Below are positions 43,068 to 51,565 of a stretch of 64,000 bases of DNA, piece by piece. The DNA comes from CAVPCY01 sp963770765 (GTDB lineage Bacteria; Actinomycetota; Coriobacteriia; Anaerosomatales; PHET01). The notes beneath the pieces were generated by a model, which was given only the letters and a program-made list of their open reading frames with translations, had not been told where the DNA came from and made no database searches. Each line of letters begins with the position of its first letter. Position 1 is the first letter of the stretch. Made by a program: the position numbers and the translations under genes. Location of the stretch: positions 410,264-474,263 of the forward strand of contig CAVYQS010000007.1 in NCBI GenBank assembly GCA_963770765.1, read 5' to 3'.

Positions 43068-43985
43068 GTGACCGGTATCCAGCTTCCCAACGATCCACTG
43101 TGGCCGCGAGCCGCTCATTGGTTCGTACCCGCGAGTGGAGCCGATGGCGCACGGTGCGACGTCGCACTTCTCGGCGTGCCCGCCCACCGCACCTCGATCA
43201 CTCCCACCGGCGCGCATGCGACGCCGGCAGCGGTACGCGACGCGTTGCTGCGGTACTCGACGTACTCGACCTCGCGCGGCGTGGATGTGGGACGGCTCAC
43301 GGGAGTCGACTTCGGCGACGTCGTGGACCCCGACGGTGAGGACGGGGAGGCCCGGGTGCGCGCCGCAGTCGCCCGCACGGCCGGTGCGGAGCTGCTCCTC
43401 GCACTTGGCGGTGACAACTCGATCACCTACTCCGTCATGAGCGGGCTGTGGCCGGACTCCACGCAGCTGGCGGGGGCAGGGCTCGTGACGGTGGACGCCC
43501 ACCACGACCTCCGGGACGGCGTGAACAACGGCTCACCCGTGCGCCGCCTCGTCGAGGCGGGCCTGCCGGGGGCGAACATCGTACAGCTGGGCATCGCGGA
43601 CTTCTCGAACTCGGCCGCCTACGCCGCGCGGGCGCGCGACTACGGCATCACCGTGATCGGTCGCGAGGAGTTCCGCACGCGGCCCGCCGGCGAGCTGCTG
43701 GCCTACGCGCTCGGGCGGGCGGGCGCAGGTGGCCGCCCGGTCTACGTCGACATCGATATGGACGCGTGCGACCGGTCGGTGGTGCCGGCCTGCCCCTCGG
43801 CGGCGCCCGGGGGCTTCTCGGCAGACGAGCTGAGGCAGTTCGCGTTCGCCTTCGGGGCCGACCCGCGCGTGCGTGCGATCGACATCACCGAGGTCGATGC
43901 GACGATCGACGCCGCCGACCGGAGAACCGTGCGGCTCGCGGCGCTGCTGGTACTCGAAGCGGCCGCCGGGCTGATGATGCGCTGA
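43068..43985 (+). CDS. hutG: Formimidoylglutamase-like ureohydrolase
   Basis: A 305-aa arginase/agmatinase-family enzyme. Mn-binding motifs are GGDNSITYS (the usual GGDHS with His replaced by Asn), VDAHHDLRDG and DIDMDACDRSVVP. Its position opposite hutHUI suggests it hydrolyses N-formimidoyl-glutamate to glutamate and formamide, finishing the pathway; agmatinase activity is the alternative from sequence alone. The GTG at 43068 begins MTGIQLPNDPLWPRA. The 161-nt divergent promoter region probably serves both hut units, but no hutP/hutC-type regulator is nearby. Confidence 0.85.
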   Translation: MTGIQLPNDPLWPRAAHWFVPASGADGARCDVALLGVPAHRTSITPTGAHATPAAVRDALLRYSTYSTSRGVDVGRLTGVDFGDVVDPDGEDGEARVRAAVARTAGAELLLALGGDNSITYSVMSGLWPDSTQLAGAGLVTVDAHHDLRDGVNNGSPVRRLVEAGLPGANIVQLGIADFSNSAAYAARARDYGITVIGREEFRTRPAGELLAYALGRAGAGGRPVYVDIDMDACDRSVVPACPSAAPGGFSADELRQFAFAFGADPRVRAIDITEVDATIDAADRRTVRLAALLVLEAAAGLMMR

Positions 43986-44052
43986 CGCCGTGACCCGCTG
44001 GGCGTGAGCGCGTGCGAGGCGTCCGGCGACCTCTCCGACCCACAAACACAAA

Positions 44053-44082
44053 GTGACTCCGCCGAGGCTCCGGCGAAGTCAC
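44053..44082 (-). terminator. Terminator of tRNA-Leu
   Basis: On the minus strand GTGACTTCGCCG pairs with CGGCGGAGTCAC (one G-U) and is followed by TTTGTGTTTGTG. It lies 11 nt past the tRNA-Leu 3' end. Confidence 0.8.
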
Positions 44083-44093
44083 AGTCGGTTCGA

Positions 44094-44179
44094 TGGTGCG
44101 GGTGAAAGGAGTTGAACCTTCACGGGGTTGCCCCCACATGGACCTGAACCATGCGCGTCTGCCATTCCGCCACACCCGC
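44094..44179 (-). tRNA. tRNA-Leu (CAG)
   Basis: An 86-nt class II tRNA with encoded CCA. Acceptor GCGGGTG pairs with CACCCGC, the anticodon loop TTCAGGT gives CAG, a variable arm follows and the T-loop is GGTTCAACTCC. Confidence 0.95.
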
Positions 44180-44369
44180 GTAGCGCGAGAGCAGATACTA
44201 GCACCGCAGGTGGGCGACGGCAAACACACAGGTAGAGCATCTGGGGGTGCTAAGGGTCATCGTCTCGTCAGCCACCGCGTCGAGATCGAGTGCCCCGGCG
44301 GTCGCCCGTGCAAGGCTATCGGATGACGGGAACATAACCGAAGGGGGCACGTGGAAGAGGGGGGTACCC

Positions 44370-45200
44370 ATGAGCAACGACTCCAAGGAAAGCGATTTCT
44401 CCGAGATCGTTCACACGCCCGAGGAGCAGGCGGCGTTTGACGAACGGGTGGACGTCCTCCGCGGGATGATGTCGCTGACGAACGACGAGTTCACTGCGGA
44501 GCTGGAGGCAGAGAAGGAGGATCGCTCACGGGAGTCCTCGCGCGAGATCACGAGCGCCGAGTACGACGAGATCAGGAAGCGTCGCGAGCACCGTTTCCAT
44601 CGTCTGCTTTGGCTCGGCGGTCTTCTCATGGGAATGATCATCGCACTGATCGTGGTCCTCGCCTTATGGGGGCAGCAAGACCGTGACTATACGACCGACC
44701 TGATGGGCGCCGAATCGGCGGCGGTCGACGAAATCGCTCCACCGGTGCCCGCAGCGACCCCGGCCGAGGTCCTGCCGCCCGAGGTCTTCACCTCCACCTG
44801 CGCCGACTGTGGCGACACCGAGGTGACCCAGGTCCCGCTTGACCTCAATCCGGACGCTCGATACCAGTACGCTTACGACGCGGGTGACACCCGGATCGCG
44901 ATCCTCTCGGTCGTCGATGCTGAGGGCTACGACACCATGGCCCAGGCCCTCGATGCCGAGCACGCCAAGGCCACGGAAGCCGGCGCACAGGTCGCGGCGC
45001 CGAAGGTGCTCGACGACGTCGCGGACGGCGCGATCGTCTACGGCACGACGGCCATCTTCAGGAACGGCGATGACATGGGGCTGCTGATGTCGATGGCGAA
45101 ACAGGACGCTGTAGGCGATGAGTTCGTGACCATAACGACCGAGGAGCTCGAGCGCTTGGCACGAATCGCGGCACCACGGATGGTGGGCGGTGAGGAATGA
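44370..45200 (+). CDS. Membrane-anchored protein of unknown function
   Basis: A 276-aa protein with a charged, helical cytoplasmic N-terminal region (1-78, rich in Glu/Arg), one membrane helix at about 79-101, a Pro/Ala-rich linker (EIAPPVPAATPAEVLPPEV), and an extracytoplasmic C-terminal domain that starts with TCADCGD and has mixed alpha/beta pattern up to MVGGEE. The ATG at 44370 follows GAAGAGGGGG; the longer frame has no RBS. The N-terminal part could contact a cytoplasmic partner, as in anti-sigma-like proteins, but no such domain was recognised. Function unknown. Confidence 0.65.
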   Translation: MSNDSKESDFSEIVHTPEEQAAFDERVDVLRGMMSLTNDEFTAELEAEKEDRSRESSREITSAEYDEIRKRREHRFHRLLWLGGLLMGMIIALIVVLALWGQQDRDYTTDLMGAESAAVDEIAPPVPAATPAEVLPPEVFTSTCADCGDTEVTQVPLDLNPDARYQYAYDAGDTRIAILSVVDAEGYDTMAQALDAEHAKATEAGAQVAAPKVLDDVADGAIVYGTTAIFRNGDDMGLLMSMAKQDAVGDEFVTITTEELERLARIAAPRMVGGEE

Positions 45201-45286
45201 GGGGCGGCATGCCCACATCATCGTTGGTCGCAGCAGGCTGAGTGGGGCGAGACGATAGCGGCGACACCGGATACCGCTGTCCGGGT

Positions 45287-45913
45287 TCAGTATCCGGCCT
45301 GATCCAACACGTCTGCGAGATTCTCTACTCGGTCGACCTTCCACGTGGCGCCCGAGCGCTTCATACGCACCTTCACCGTCAGCACCTTGCCCTTGAACGG
45401 CACCGTGGCAGTAACGTGCGCGACATCACCCTCGATTCTCACGTCGCGGACAGAACGCTTGGCGAGCGCTTTGGCAGCGAGTGCCTTGAGCGACTCATTA
45501 CCCAGCGGGATGCGCTTTGGCAGCGTGCCCGCCTCCACGTGCTCCCGCATCTCCTCGTCCAGCAGCCCCTGCGCCTTCAGCTTGATCTCATCTCGAGTCA
45601 CACCCGGGTGTTTCTCCAGATACAGGGAGATCAGCGCTCGGCGTTCATCGGCATCCGAGAAGACATCATCGACCGCCGAGCCAACAAGCGAGCTGGTATC
45701 AACTGAAGCGGCAACTGCGTCTGCGTCGCCCCGCATCGCCGCCTCTGCAGCGTTGACGAGGGCCTGCTCCGGAGCCGTGGTCGACATGCCCTGCAGCGTG
45801 AACCAGCCGACTGCGATTCCCACCGCCAGGACGGTCAATGCGCTGACAAGCGCGATTCGACCGCGACTCCACGCAGACGAACGCCCTGTGAGTGCGTCGG
45901 TTTGCCGGTCCAC
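45287..45913 (-). CDS. Membrane-anchored DUF2939/NTF2-like protein
   Basis: A 208-aa protein with one N-terminal membrane helix (about 19-41) and an exported helical plus beta domain: PEQALVNAAEAAMRGDADAV, EIKLKAQGLLDEEMREHVEA, then strands VRIEGDVAHVTATVPFKGK and VKVRMKRSGATWKVDRVENL. The layout resembles DUF2939 or NTF2-like proteins, which are mostly of unknown role. The start is GTG at 45913 after GCAGGAG. Its 3' end lies in an inverted repeat (CCGGATAC/GTATCCGG, about 45265-45295) that may terminate transcription. Confidence 0.6.
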   Translation of the reverse strand: MDRQTDALTGRSSAWSRGRIALVSALTVLAVGIAVGWFTLQGMSTTAPEQALVNAAEAAMRGDADAVAASVDTSSLVGSAVDDVFSDADERRALISLYLEKHPGVTRDEIKLKAQGLLDEEMREHVEAGTLPKRIPLGNESLKALAAKALAKRSVRDVRIEGDVAHVTATVPFKGKVLTVKVRMKRSGATWKVDRVENLADVLDQAGY

Positions 45914-46106
45914 TCCTGCGCCCCCCTGTTGTGCCGGATGCGCGACTCACCTCTCACGCCGGTGAGAATCCAGGCTCCTCGCTCACAGCATACGCCTCAG
46001 AGCGCCTTCGCTGACACCGCGGCTAGCGGCGCGGCTTTCCCGCTCGACACCGCCCGCCAACACATCGAGATCATCCGGCTACGGACCCGCGACGAGATCG
46101 AACAGG

Positions 46107-47252
46107 TCACCCACCGGCTTGCTGCCGATCAGCCCCCGTACCGGAGCGCGATCGAACGAGCCGCCGCACCGGCCCGAATCGGAGCCGGACCAGCGGCATC
46201 AGCGCTCCAGCCTCCAGCCCGCCCAGTGAGATGTACGCTCGGCTCATCGGTGCGCGCACCGGTCGCCAGTCGTGGTGCCACGGCGTGTCGCTCATCAGAT
46301 CGACCGTGGCGAGCTCCGGGTCGGCGAAGCAGCGCCTGAGCGTGTGCTCGAACAGCATCTGTCCCGGTGCTTGTGGCGCGTACTGAGCATCGAAGGCGAT
46401 CTTGTACATCTCGTAGACGTCGCCGGAGCGCACGCACAACTGAGAGGCGATGCAGCGGTCCTTCACATACAGCGCATTGATCTCGCTGCGGCCCGCGGTG
46501 GCGAGACCGGCGAACAGGTCGCGGTAGAACGCGACGTTCTCGGGACGCAAGGCGATGGCCTCGCCACCCTTGGCCGACCCCTTCCAGCCGGCGCCCTCAA
46601 GCCGTATGAACTGCTCGAGTTCGCGCCCGACCCCGGCAGGATCGGTCACGCTCATCATGCGGACACCCTCGACCTTCGCGAGCTTGTTGCGCGCCTTGCG
46701 CAGGTTGCCGCGAAAGTTCTTCGACAGCGCCGAGAAGTACGCGTCGAAATCGCCCGTGCATTCGACGTGGTTGCATGCGCCGTCGTCATAGACGAGGTGA
46801 TCGCCGGCGACCACAGCGCCCTCCCACAGGCGAGAGGCCGCGTCTGCGGGACCGAGTGCGACGACGGGCCGGGCCCCTGGGGCGTGACGGAGATACTCGG
46901 CGATCTCGGGCAGCAGCTCCGCGCGTGCGTCGTCCTCGGGGCACACGGGGTCGCCAAAGGGCCACTCGCCGCCCCAGGGAGCGCTCAGGACCCTCACAGG
47001 GACGCCCAAGACGTGATCGGCCCCGTCTCGCAGCGGGCACACTGCACGCAGGCGCGCATCGTCCCACAGCGCAAGGTAGCGCAGGGTCTCGCCGGGGGCG
47101 AGCAGGTGGGCCTGGTAGGCCCGCGCAGCCTCCCAGGAGTGGTGGGCCCGGCCACTCGGCATGGCGGCCGTCAGGGCGCGCCATGCGGACTCGAGCTCTT
47201 CGAGTCCGGAGGCACCCCCATGTTCGCTGATGCGCCACCGCTCCATGGCCAC
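46107..47252 (-). CDS. GNAT/FemAB-like acyltransferase
   Basis: A 381-aa protein of the BioF2/CelD-like GNAT group. The second half shows the pattern SKNFRGNLRKARNKLAK, FIRLEGAGWKGSAKGGEAI, ALYVKDRCIASQLCVRSGDV, EMYKIAFDAQYAPQAPGQML and TVDLMSDTPWHHDWRP, which is typical of FemAB-type double-GNAT enzymes involved in polysaccharide or peptidoglycan acylation. The first half is a degenerate GNAT fold. No polysaccharide genes are adjacent, so the acceptor cannot be named. Two ATGs compete (47252 and 47246). Confidence 0.8.
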   Translation of the reverse strand: MAMERWRISEHGGASGLEELESAWRALTAAMPSGRAHHSWEAARAYQAHLLAPGETLRYLALWDDARLRAVCPLRDGADHVLGVPVRVLSAPWGGEWPFGDPVCPEDDARAELLPEIAEYLRHAPGARPVVALGPADAASRLWEGAVVAGDHLVYDDGACNHVECTGDFDAYFSALSKNFRGNLRKARNKLAKVEGVRMMSVTDPAGVGRELEQFIRLEGAGWKGSAKGGEAIALRPENVAFYRDLFAGLATAGRSEINALYVKDRCIASQLCVRSGDVYEMYKIAFDAQYAPQAPGQMLFEHTLRRCFADPELATVDLMSDTPWHHDWRPVRAPMSRAYISLGGLEAGALMPLVRLRFGPVRRLVRSRSGTGADRQQAGG

Positions 47253-47353
47253 CCCCTCACCGAGCCTCGCGATCGAACGCCACGCAAGGGGCGTCTCGTT
47301 CCCGATTCGATTATGCCGCCTGGCCGGAGCGATGCGCGAACGGTCGCGACCGG

Positions 47354-50300
47354 CTACGCCTCCTGTGCTTCCGGTGCCCGGCCGAAGATCCGCTCTCGCA
47401 GCGCTTCGAGCACATCGTAGGCGACAGGGACGACCAGCAGGGTCAGCAACGTCGATGTGGTCAGACCGCCGATCACGATGACCGCGAGCGACTGGCTGAT
47501 CAGCGTGCCTTCACCGAAGCCCACCGCGAGCGGCACGAGCGCGATGATCGTGGTTCCGGCGGTCATCAGGATGGGACGCATGCGCGTCGCGCCGGCATCG
47601 AGCAACGCATCGCGCCTGCTCAGCCCCTCGCCCAGCTTCTGCTGCACGCGTTCGATGAGCACGACCGCGTTGGTGACCACGATGCCGATCAGCATCAGGG
47701 CGCCGATCATGGCGGGCACATCCAGCGGCACGCCGGCGATGAGCAGACCCACCAGGCCGCCCACGACAGCGACCGGGAGCGAGAACATGATCGCGAGCGC
47801 TGCCGTCGCCTCGCCGAAGGCCAGCATCAGGACCAGGAACACGGCGGCCACCGCGACGAGCATCGCCATACCCAGCTGCTTGAACGACTCGCTCATCTGC
47901 TCGGCCGCTCCGGACAGCTCCCACTCGACACCTTGCGGCAGGTCGAGCCCGTCCATCGTCGCCCTGACGTCGCTGATCACCGCGCCGGAGTCACGCTCGG
48001 TGATGCGTCCGCTCACCGAGACGGACTGGTTGCCGTCGCGGGTCAGGATGGCGACCGGCGATGCGGTCTCCTCGACCGTGGCGACCTTTGAAAGGCGCAC
48101 CTTCTCGCCGAGCGGAGTGCTGAGCTTGAGACTGCGGACCTGCTTGACCTTGTCGCCCTCGGCCGCACCCATCGCATAGACGACCTTGGTCTCCTGCCCG
48201 TCGAGCTTGAGGGTGGTGACGTCTTGCTCGGCGACGAACGCCCGCACCGAGCCGGCGACCATCGCGGCGTTGAGGCCGTACTCGGTCGCGGCCTCCTGGT
48301 CCACGTCGACCACGAGCTGCGGCGCGCCTTCCGACAGGTTCGACGAGACGTTCTCGAGGCCTTCGTTGCCCTCGAGTGCCTTCTCGATCGTGTGCGCGGC
48401 CGCCTCGATGTCGTCGAAGTCCCTGCCCGTGAGGGCGATCTCGAGCTCGCTGTTCTGGCCGGTGCTGTCGACGCGCTGATACTCCACGTCGATACCATCG
48501 ACTTCGATGCCCTGGGTCTCGGCACGCAGGCGATCGAGCAGCGCGTCGGTATCGGTCTCGCTGTCGAGCTTCACGAACAGGGTCCCGCGGTTCGAACCGC
48601 CGGAGCTGGCGCTCATCGAGAACGTGTTGGTGCCTCCCACGGTAGCCTGATAGAACTCGACCTCGGGCTGCTGCGCCACGATCTTCTCGACCGCGCGCAC
48701 GGTCCCGTCGGTCGCCGTGGCATTGGTGCCCGCGGGGTGGGTGATCTCGATGGTCAGGTACTTCTCGGCACTCTCGGGCACGAAGCCGGTACCGATGATC
48801 GGGATGAGGGCGAGCGAGCCCACGAGCAGCGCCAGCGCCGCACCGAGGACCACGGCAGGACGGTCGAGCGACCACACGAGCAGGCCGCGGTACCAGCCGG
48901 CGGAGCGCGCGTCGTCCACGTGACTCGCGGGCACCGGTCGGTTGAGCAGCATCCAGCGGGCCATGAGCGGCACGACCGTGACCGCGACCACCAGCGACGC
49001 TACCAGCGCCAGCCCCACCGTGAGCGCGAAGGGCTGGAAGATCTTGCCGATGATGCCGGTGACCAGGCCGAGCGGCACGAACACCGCGACGGTCGCCAGC
49101 GTGGACCAGGTGATCGCGCCCGAGACCTCGGAGGTCGCGGTTCTGATCGTCTCGACCGTGCGGGGCGCGCCGTTCTGCAGGTGCCGGTAGATGTTCTCGA
49201 TGACCACGATCGAGTCGTCGACCACTCGTCCGATCGCGACGGTGAGGCCTCCCAGCGTCATGACGTTGAGCGTGACGTCGAACTGCCCGATCAGCAGGAG
49301 CGCCGTGAACACCGACAACGGGATCGAGACGGCGGCGATGATCGTCGCGCGCCAGTTGCGCAAGAACAGCAGGATGATGATGACCGCGAACAGCGCGCCC
49401 AGCGCACCCTCGCGCACCATGCCGGAGATCGACGCGTTGATCGCCCTGCTGGCGTCGTAGACGGTGACCGTCTCCGACCCGGCGGGAAGCTCGCCTTCGA
49501 GCCTCACCATCTCCGCTTCGACATCACGCGCGACGTCGACGGTGTTCGCCTCGGAGGTCTTCACGATGTCGATGAGCGCGGCGGTCGAACCGTTCGCGCG
49601 GCTCGCGGAACCGTCGCCGGAGACCGCGACCACCGTGGCGACGTCGCCCAGCGCCACGACCCCGATCTCGGCCTCAGGCATCCCCGCGTCGGCCGATGAG
49701 CCCGACGACGCAGGCATCTTCGCCGACCCCATCGTCATCCCGGAGCTGCCGGCTCCGCCCTTGGCGGCGGTGGCGCGCAGTCGCGCCTGAGAGGCGTTGA
49801 TCTGCGACTGCATGTCGTCGATCGCGGCCTTCATCCCCGGGATGGCCTGTGTCTCGATCTGCTTGATCTGCGCGTCGATCGCGGCGGCCCCGGGCGTGTC
49901 GGTGGGCATCGACGAGGCCGCTGACTTGAGCTGCGGCAGCGTGTCGTACTTGAGCGCGTACATCTGGGCCTGGACCTGCTGCACCCCGTTGACCAGCCCG
50001 GTCTGAGCCGCGACCTCACCGGTCGAGGCGCCGAGCGTTCCCATGCCCGAGCCCACCGCGGCGAACCCCTGCCCCATGCCCTGGGCCAGACCGCCCACTG
50101 CGCCTCCCAGCTCACCCATGCCCTCACCGATCGCCGAGAAGGCCTCGCCCATCAGCTCGTTCTGGTTGGGGTAGACCGCGACCTGGAACTCCTCGAGGTC
50201 CTCGGCGTCACCGACGACACCGCTCACGCGGACCGGCTGGTTGGTGCTCTCGTGCTCGAGCGCGCCCACCGGGAACGACAGGTTCGCTGCTTGGAGCTGC

Positions 50301-50911
50301 TGCACGACGGCGTCGGCGGTCAGGCCTTCGTCGTCAAGGCGCTTCTTGTCGAAGACGATCTTGAGCCGTGACGGCTGATCGACGGCCATCGTCGCGCGCC
50401 CTACGCCCTCGATGCCCTGCAGCGACGGGATGACGACCTCGCGCGCCTGGACGATCAGCTCGTCGGCACTCTCCTCGGGAGCGGTGATCGCCAGCTTGAC
50501 GATGGGCTGCGAGTTGAATCCGATGCGGTCGATGGTGGGTGCGAGCGCGGTGTCGGGCAGCTCGACCGACTGGACCGCCTTGGTCACGTCTTGCTCGGCG
50601 ACATCCATGTCCTGCGAGAAGCCGAACTCCGCGACCGCGAGCGAGTACGACTCACCCGAGGTGGTCTGGACGCGCTTGAGTCCTTCCACTCCGCGAAGCG
50701 ACTTCTCGATGTCGTCGGTCACCTGCTCGCGAACGTCGGCCGGAGCCGCCCCCGGGTAGATCGTCGTCACGATCACGTACGGGATCGCGATGTCGGGCAT
50801 CGTCTCCCTCTTGAGCTGGCCGGCGCTCCACAGGCCGCCGGCGATGACGAGCGCGACGATGAGCACGACGGCCGTCGCGTTACGCAGGGAGAAGCGGGTG
50901 ATGCGATCCAT
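47354..50911 (-). CDS. RND efflux transporter permease (AcrB/SwrC type)
   Basis: An 1185-aa RND permease with N-terminal helix (FSLRNATAVVLIVALVIAGG), two large extracytoplasmic loops and twelve helices in total. The proton relay Asp-Asp pair is in GRVVDDSIVVIENIYR (helix 4), and the second half begins with LDRPAVVLGAALAL. An insertion of about 160 residues (roughly 253-412), rich in Gly, Met, Gln and Ser and partly helical, interrupts the first periplasmic-type domain. No membrane-fusion or outer-membrane partner is nearby, as in SwrC-type Gram-positive pumps. A marR gene precedes it by 40 nt and likely controls it. Confidence 0.93.
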   Translation of the reverse strand: MDRITRFSLRNATAVVLIVALVIAGGLWSAGQLKRETMPDIAIPYVIVTTIYPGAAPADVREQVTDDIEKSLRGVEGLKRVQTTSGESYSLAVAEFGFSQDMDVAEQDVTKAVQSVELPDTALAPTIDRIGFNSQPIVKLAITAPEESADELIVQAREVVIPSLQGIEGVGRATMAVDQPSRLKIVFDKKRLDDEGLTADAVVQQLQAANLSFPVGALEHESTNQPVRVSGVVGDAEDLEEFQVAVYPNQNELMGEAFSAIGEGMGELGGAVGGLAQGMGQGFAAVGSGMGTLGASTGEVAAQTGLVNGVQQVQAQMYALKYDTLPQLKSAASSMPTDTPGAAAIDAQIKQIETQAIPGMKAAIDDMQSQINASQARLRATAAKGGAGSSGMTMGSAKMPASSGSSADAGMPEAEIGVVALGDVATVVAVSGDGSASRANGSTAALIDIVKTSEANTVDVARDVEAEMVRLEGELPAGSETVTVYDASRAINASISGMVREGALGALFAVIIILLFLRNWRATIIAAVSIPLSVFTALLLIGQFDVTLNVMTLGGLTVAIGRVVDDSIVVIENIYRHLQNGAPRTVETIRTATSEVSGAITWSTLATVAVFVPLGLVTGIIGKIFQPFALTVGLALVASLVVAVTVVPLMARWMLLNRPVPASHVDDARSAGWYRGLLVWSLDRPAVVLGAALALLVGSLALIPIIGTGFVPESAEKYLTIEITHPAGTNATATDGTVRAVEKIVAQQPEVEFYQATVGGTNTFSMSASSGGSNRGTLFVKLDSETDTDALLDRLRAETQGIEVDGIDVEYQRVDSTGQNSELEIALTGRDFDDIEAAAHTIEKALEGNEGLENVSSNLSEGAPQLVVDVDQEAATEYGLNAAMVAGSVRAFVAEQDVTTLKLDGQETKVVYAMGAAEGDKVKQVRSLKLSTPLGEKVRLSKVATVEETASPVAILTRDGNQSVSVSGRITERDSGAVISDVRATMDGLDLPQGVEWELSGAAEQMSESFKQLGMAMLVAVAAVFLVLMLAFGEATAALAIMFSLPVAVVGGLVGLLIAGVPLDVPAMIGALMLIGIVVTNAVVLIERVQQKLGEGLSRRDALLDAGATRMRPILMTAGTTIIALVPLAVGFGEGTLISQSLAVIVIGGLTTSTLLTLLVVPVAYDVLEALRERIFGRAPEAQEA

Positions 50912-50951
50912 GGGGTCTCTCTTTCGGGGTGAGGTGCGAGGGGTTCTGGAG

Positions 50952-51401
50952 CTAGATGCGGCCTTCGTCCATGGCCGACAGGAGCGTGCGGTGTATGCGG
51001 AGCAGGTCGCGGACGTCGGACTCGGTCAGCACGCTCAGGTAGCGGCGCATGACCTCTCGGCGCGCTCCTTCCGCGGCCGCCAGGGCCTCGTGCCCTTCGG
51101 GCGTCAACCTGACGAGCGTCACACGGCGGTCCTCGGTGTCGTGGGCGCGTTCGACGTAACCCTCACGCTCGAGCGCGTCGATCATCGCCGAGGCGGCCGG
51201 CGGCTTCACGCCCAGCATCGCGGCGACGTCACCGACCTTGGTGGGTCCGTGCGAGTTCAGGACCCGCGCGAGCAGCGCCTGCGGGACCGAGAGCGTGTGC
51301 GGACAGCAGGCGGTGTCGACATGCCGAGACGACATGACCCGCCCCATCCGCATGATCGTCTCGTCAAGCTCGTCCACGAGCCGGTTATCCAGCGCGCACA
51401 T
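50952..51401 (-). CDS. MarR-family transcriptional regulator
   Basis: A 149-aa winged-helix repressor: SVPQALLARVLNSHGPTKVG, the recognition helix region KPPAASAMIDALEREGYVER and the wing DTEDRRVTLVRLTPEG. GGAGG lies before the ATG at 51401; the longer frame reads through the promoter and is rejected. It has three N-terminal Cys (one at residue 2 and a CC pair near HVDTACCPH), which could sense metals or oxidants. It is co-directional with the RND gene and has a 29-bp palindrome just upstream, consistent with autoregulation and pump control. Confidence 0.93.
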   Translation of the reverse strand: MCALDNRLVDELDETIMRMGRVMSSRHVDTACCPHTLSVPQALLARVLNSHGPTKVGDVAAMLGVKPPAASAMIDALEREGYVERAHDTEDRRVTLVRLTPEGHEALAAAEGARREVMRRYLSVLTESDVRDLLRIHRTLLSAMDEGRI

Positions 51402-51420
51402 GGAACCTCCGGGGGGATTC

Positions 51421-51449
51421 TTCGACTCTCGAATAGTTCGAGCGTCGAA
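51421..51449. promoter_or_regulatory. MarR operator candidate
   Basis: A near-perfect 29-bp palindrome: TTCGAC-T-CTCGAA-TAG-TTCGAG-C-GTCGAA. It lies 20 nt upstream of the marR ATG, next to an AT-rich TATATAT stretch that may hold the -10 box. Confidence 0.65.
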
Positions 51450-51565
51450 ATATATACGCTTCGGCGCGCTTCCGCAAGCAGGTCGCCGCGTGCCATGTCC
51501 CGCCTCGCGGTAGAATCGTCGCGACACCCCGAGGGGAGGGTGGTTCTTCGACTCGAGGGGGTGCG

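Noticed and set aside
44180..44369. Possible riboswitch before the 276-aa membrane protein
   Set aside because: CGACGGCAAAC occurs, but the second conserved segment of GEMM RNAs was not found.
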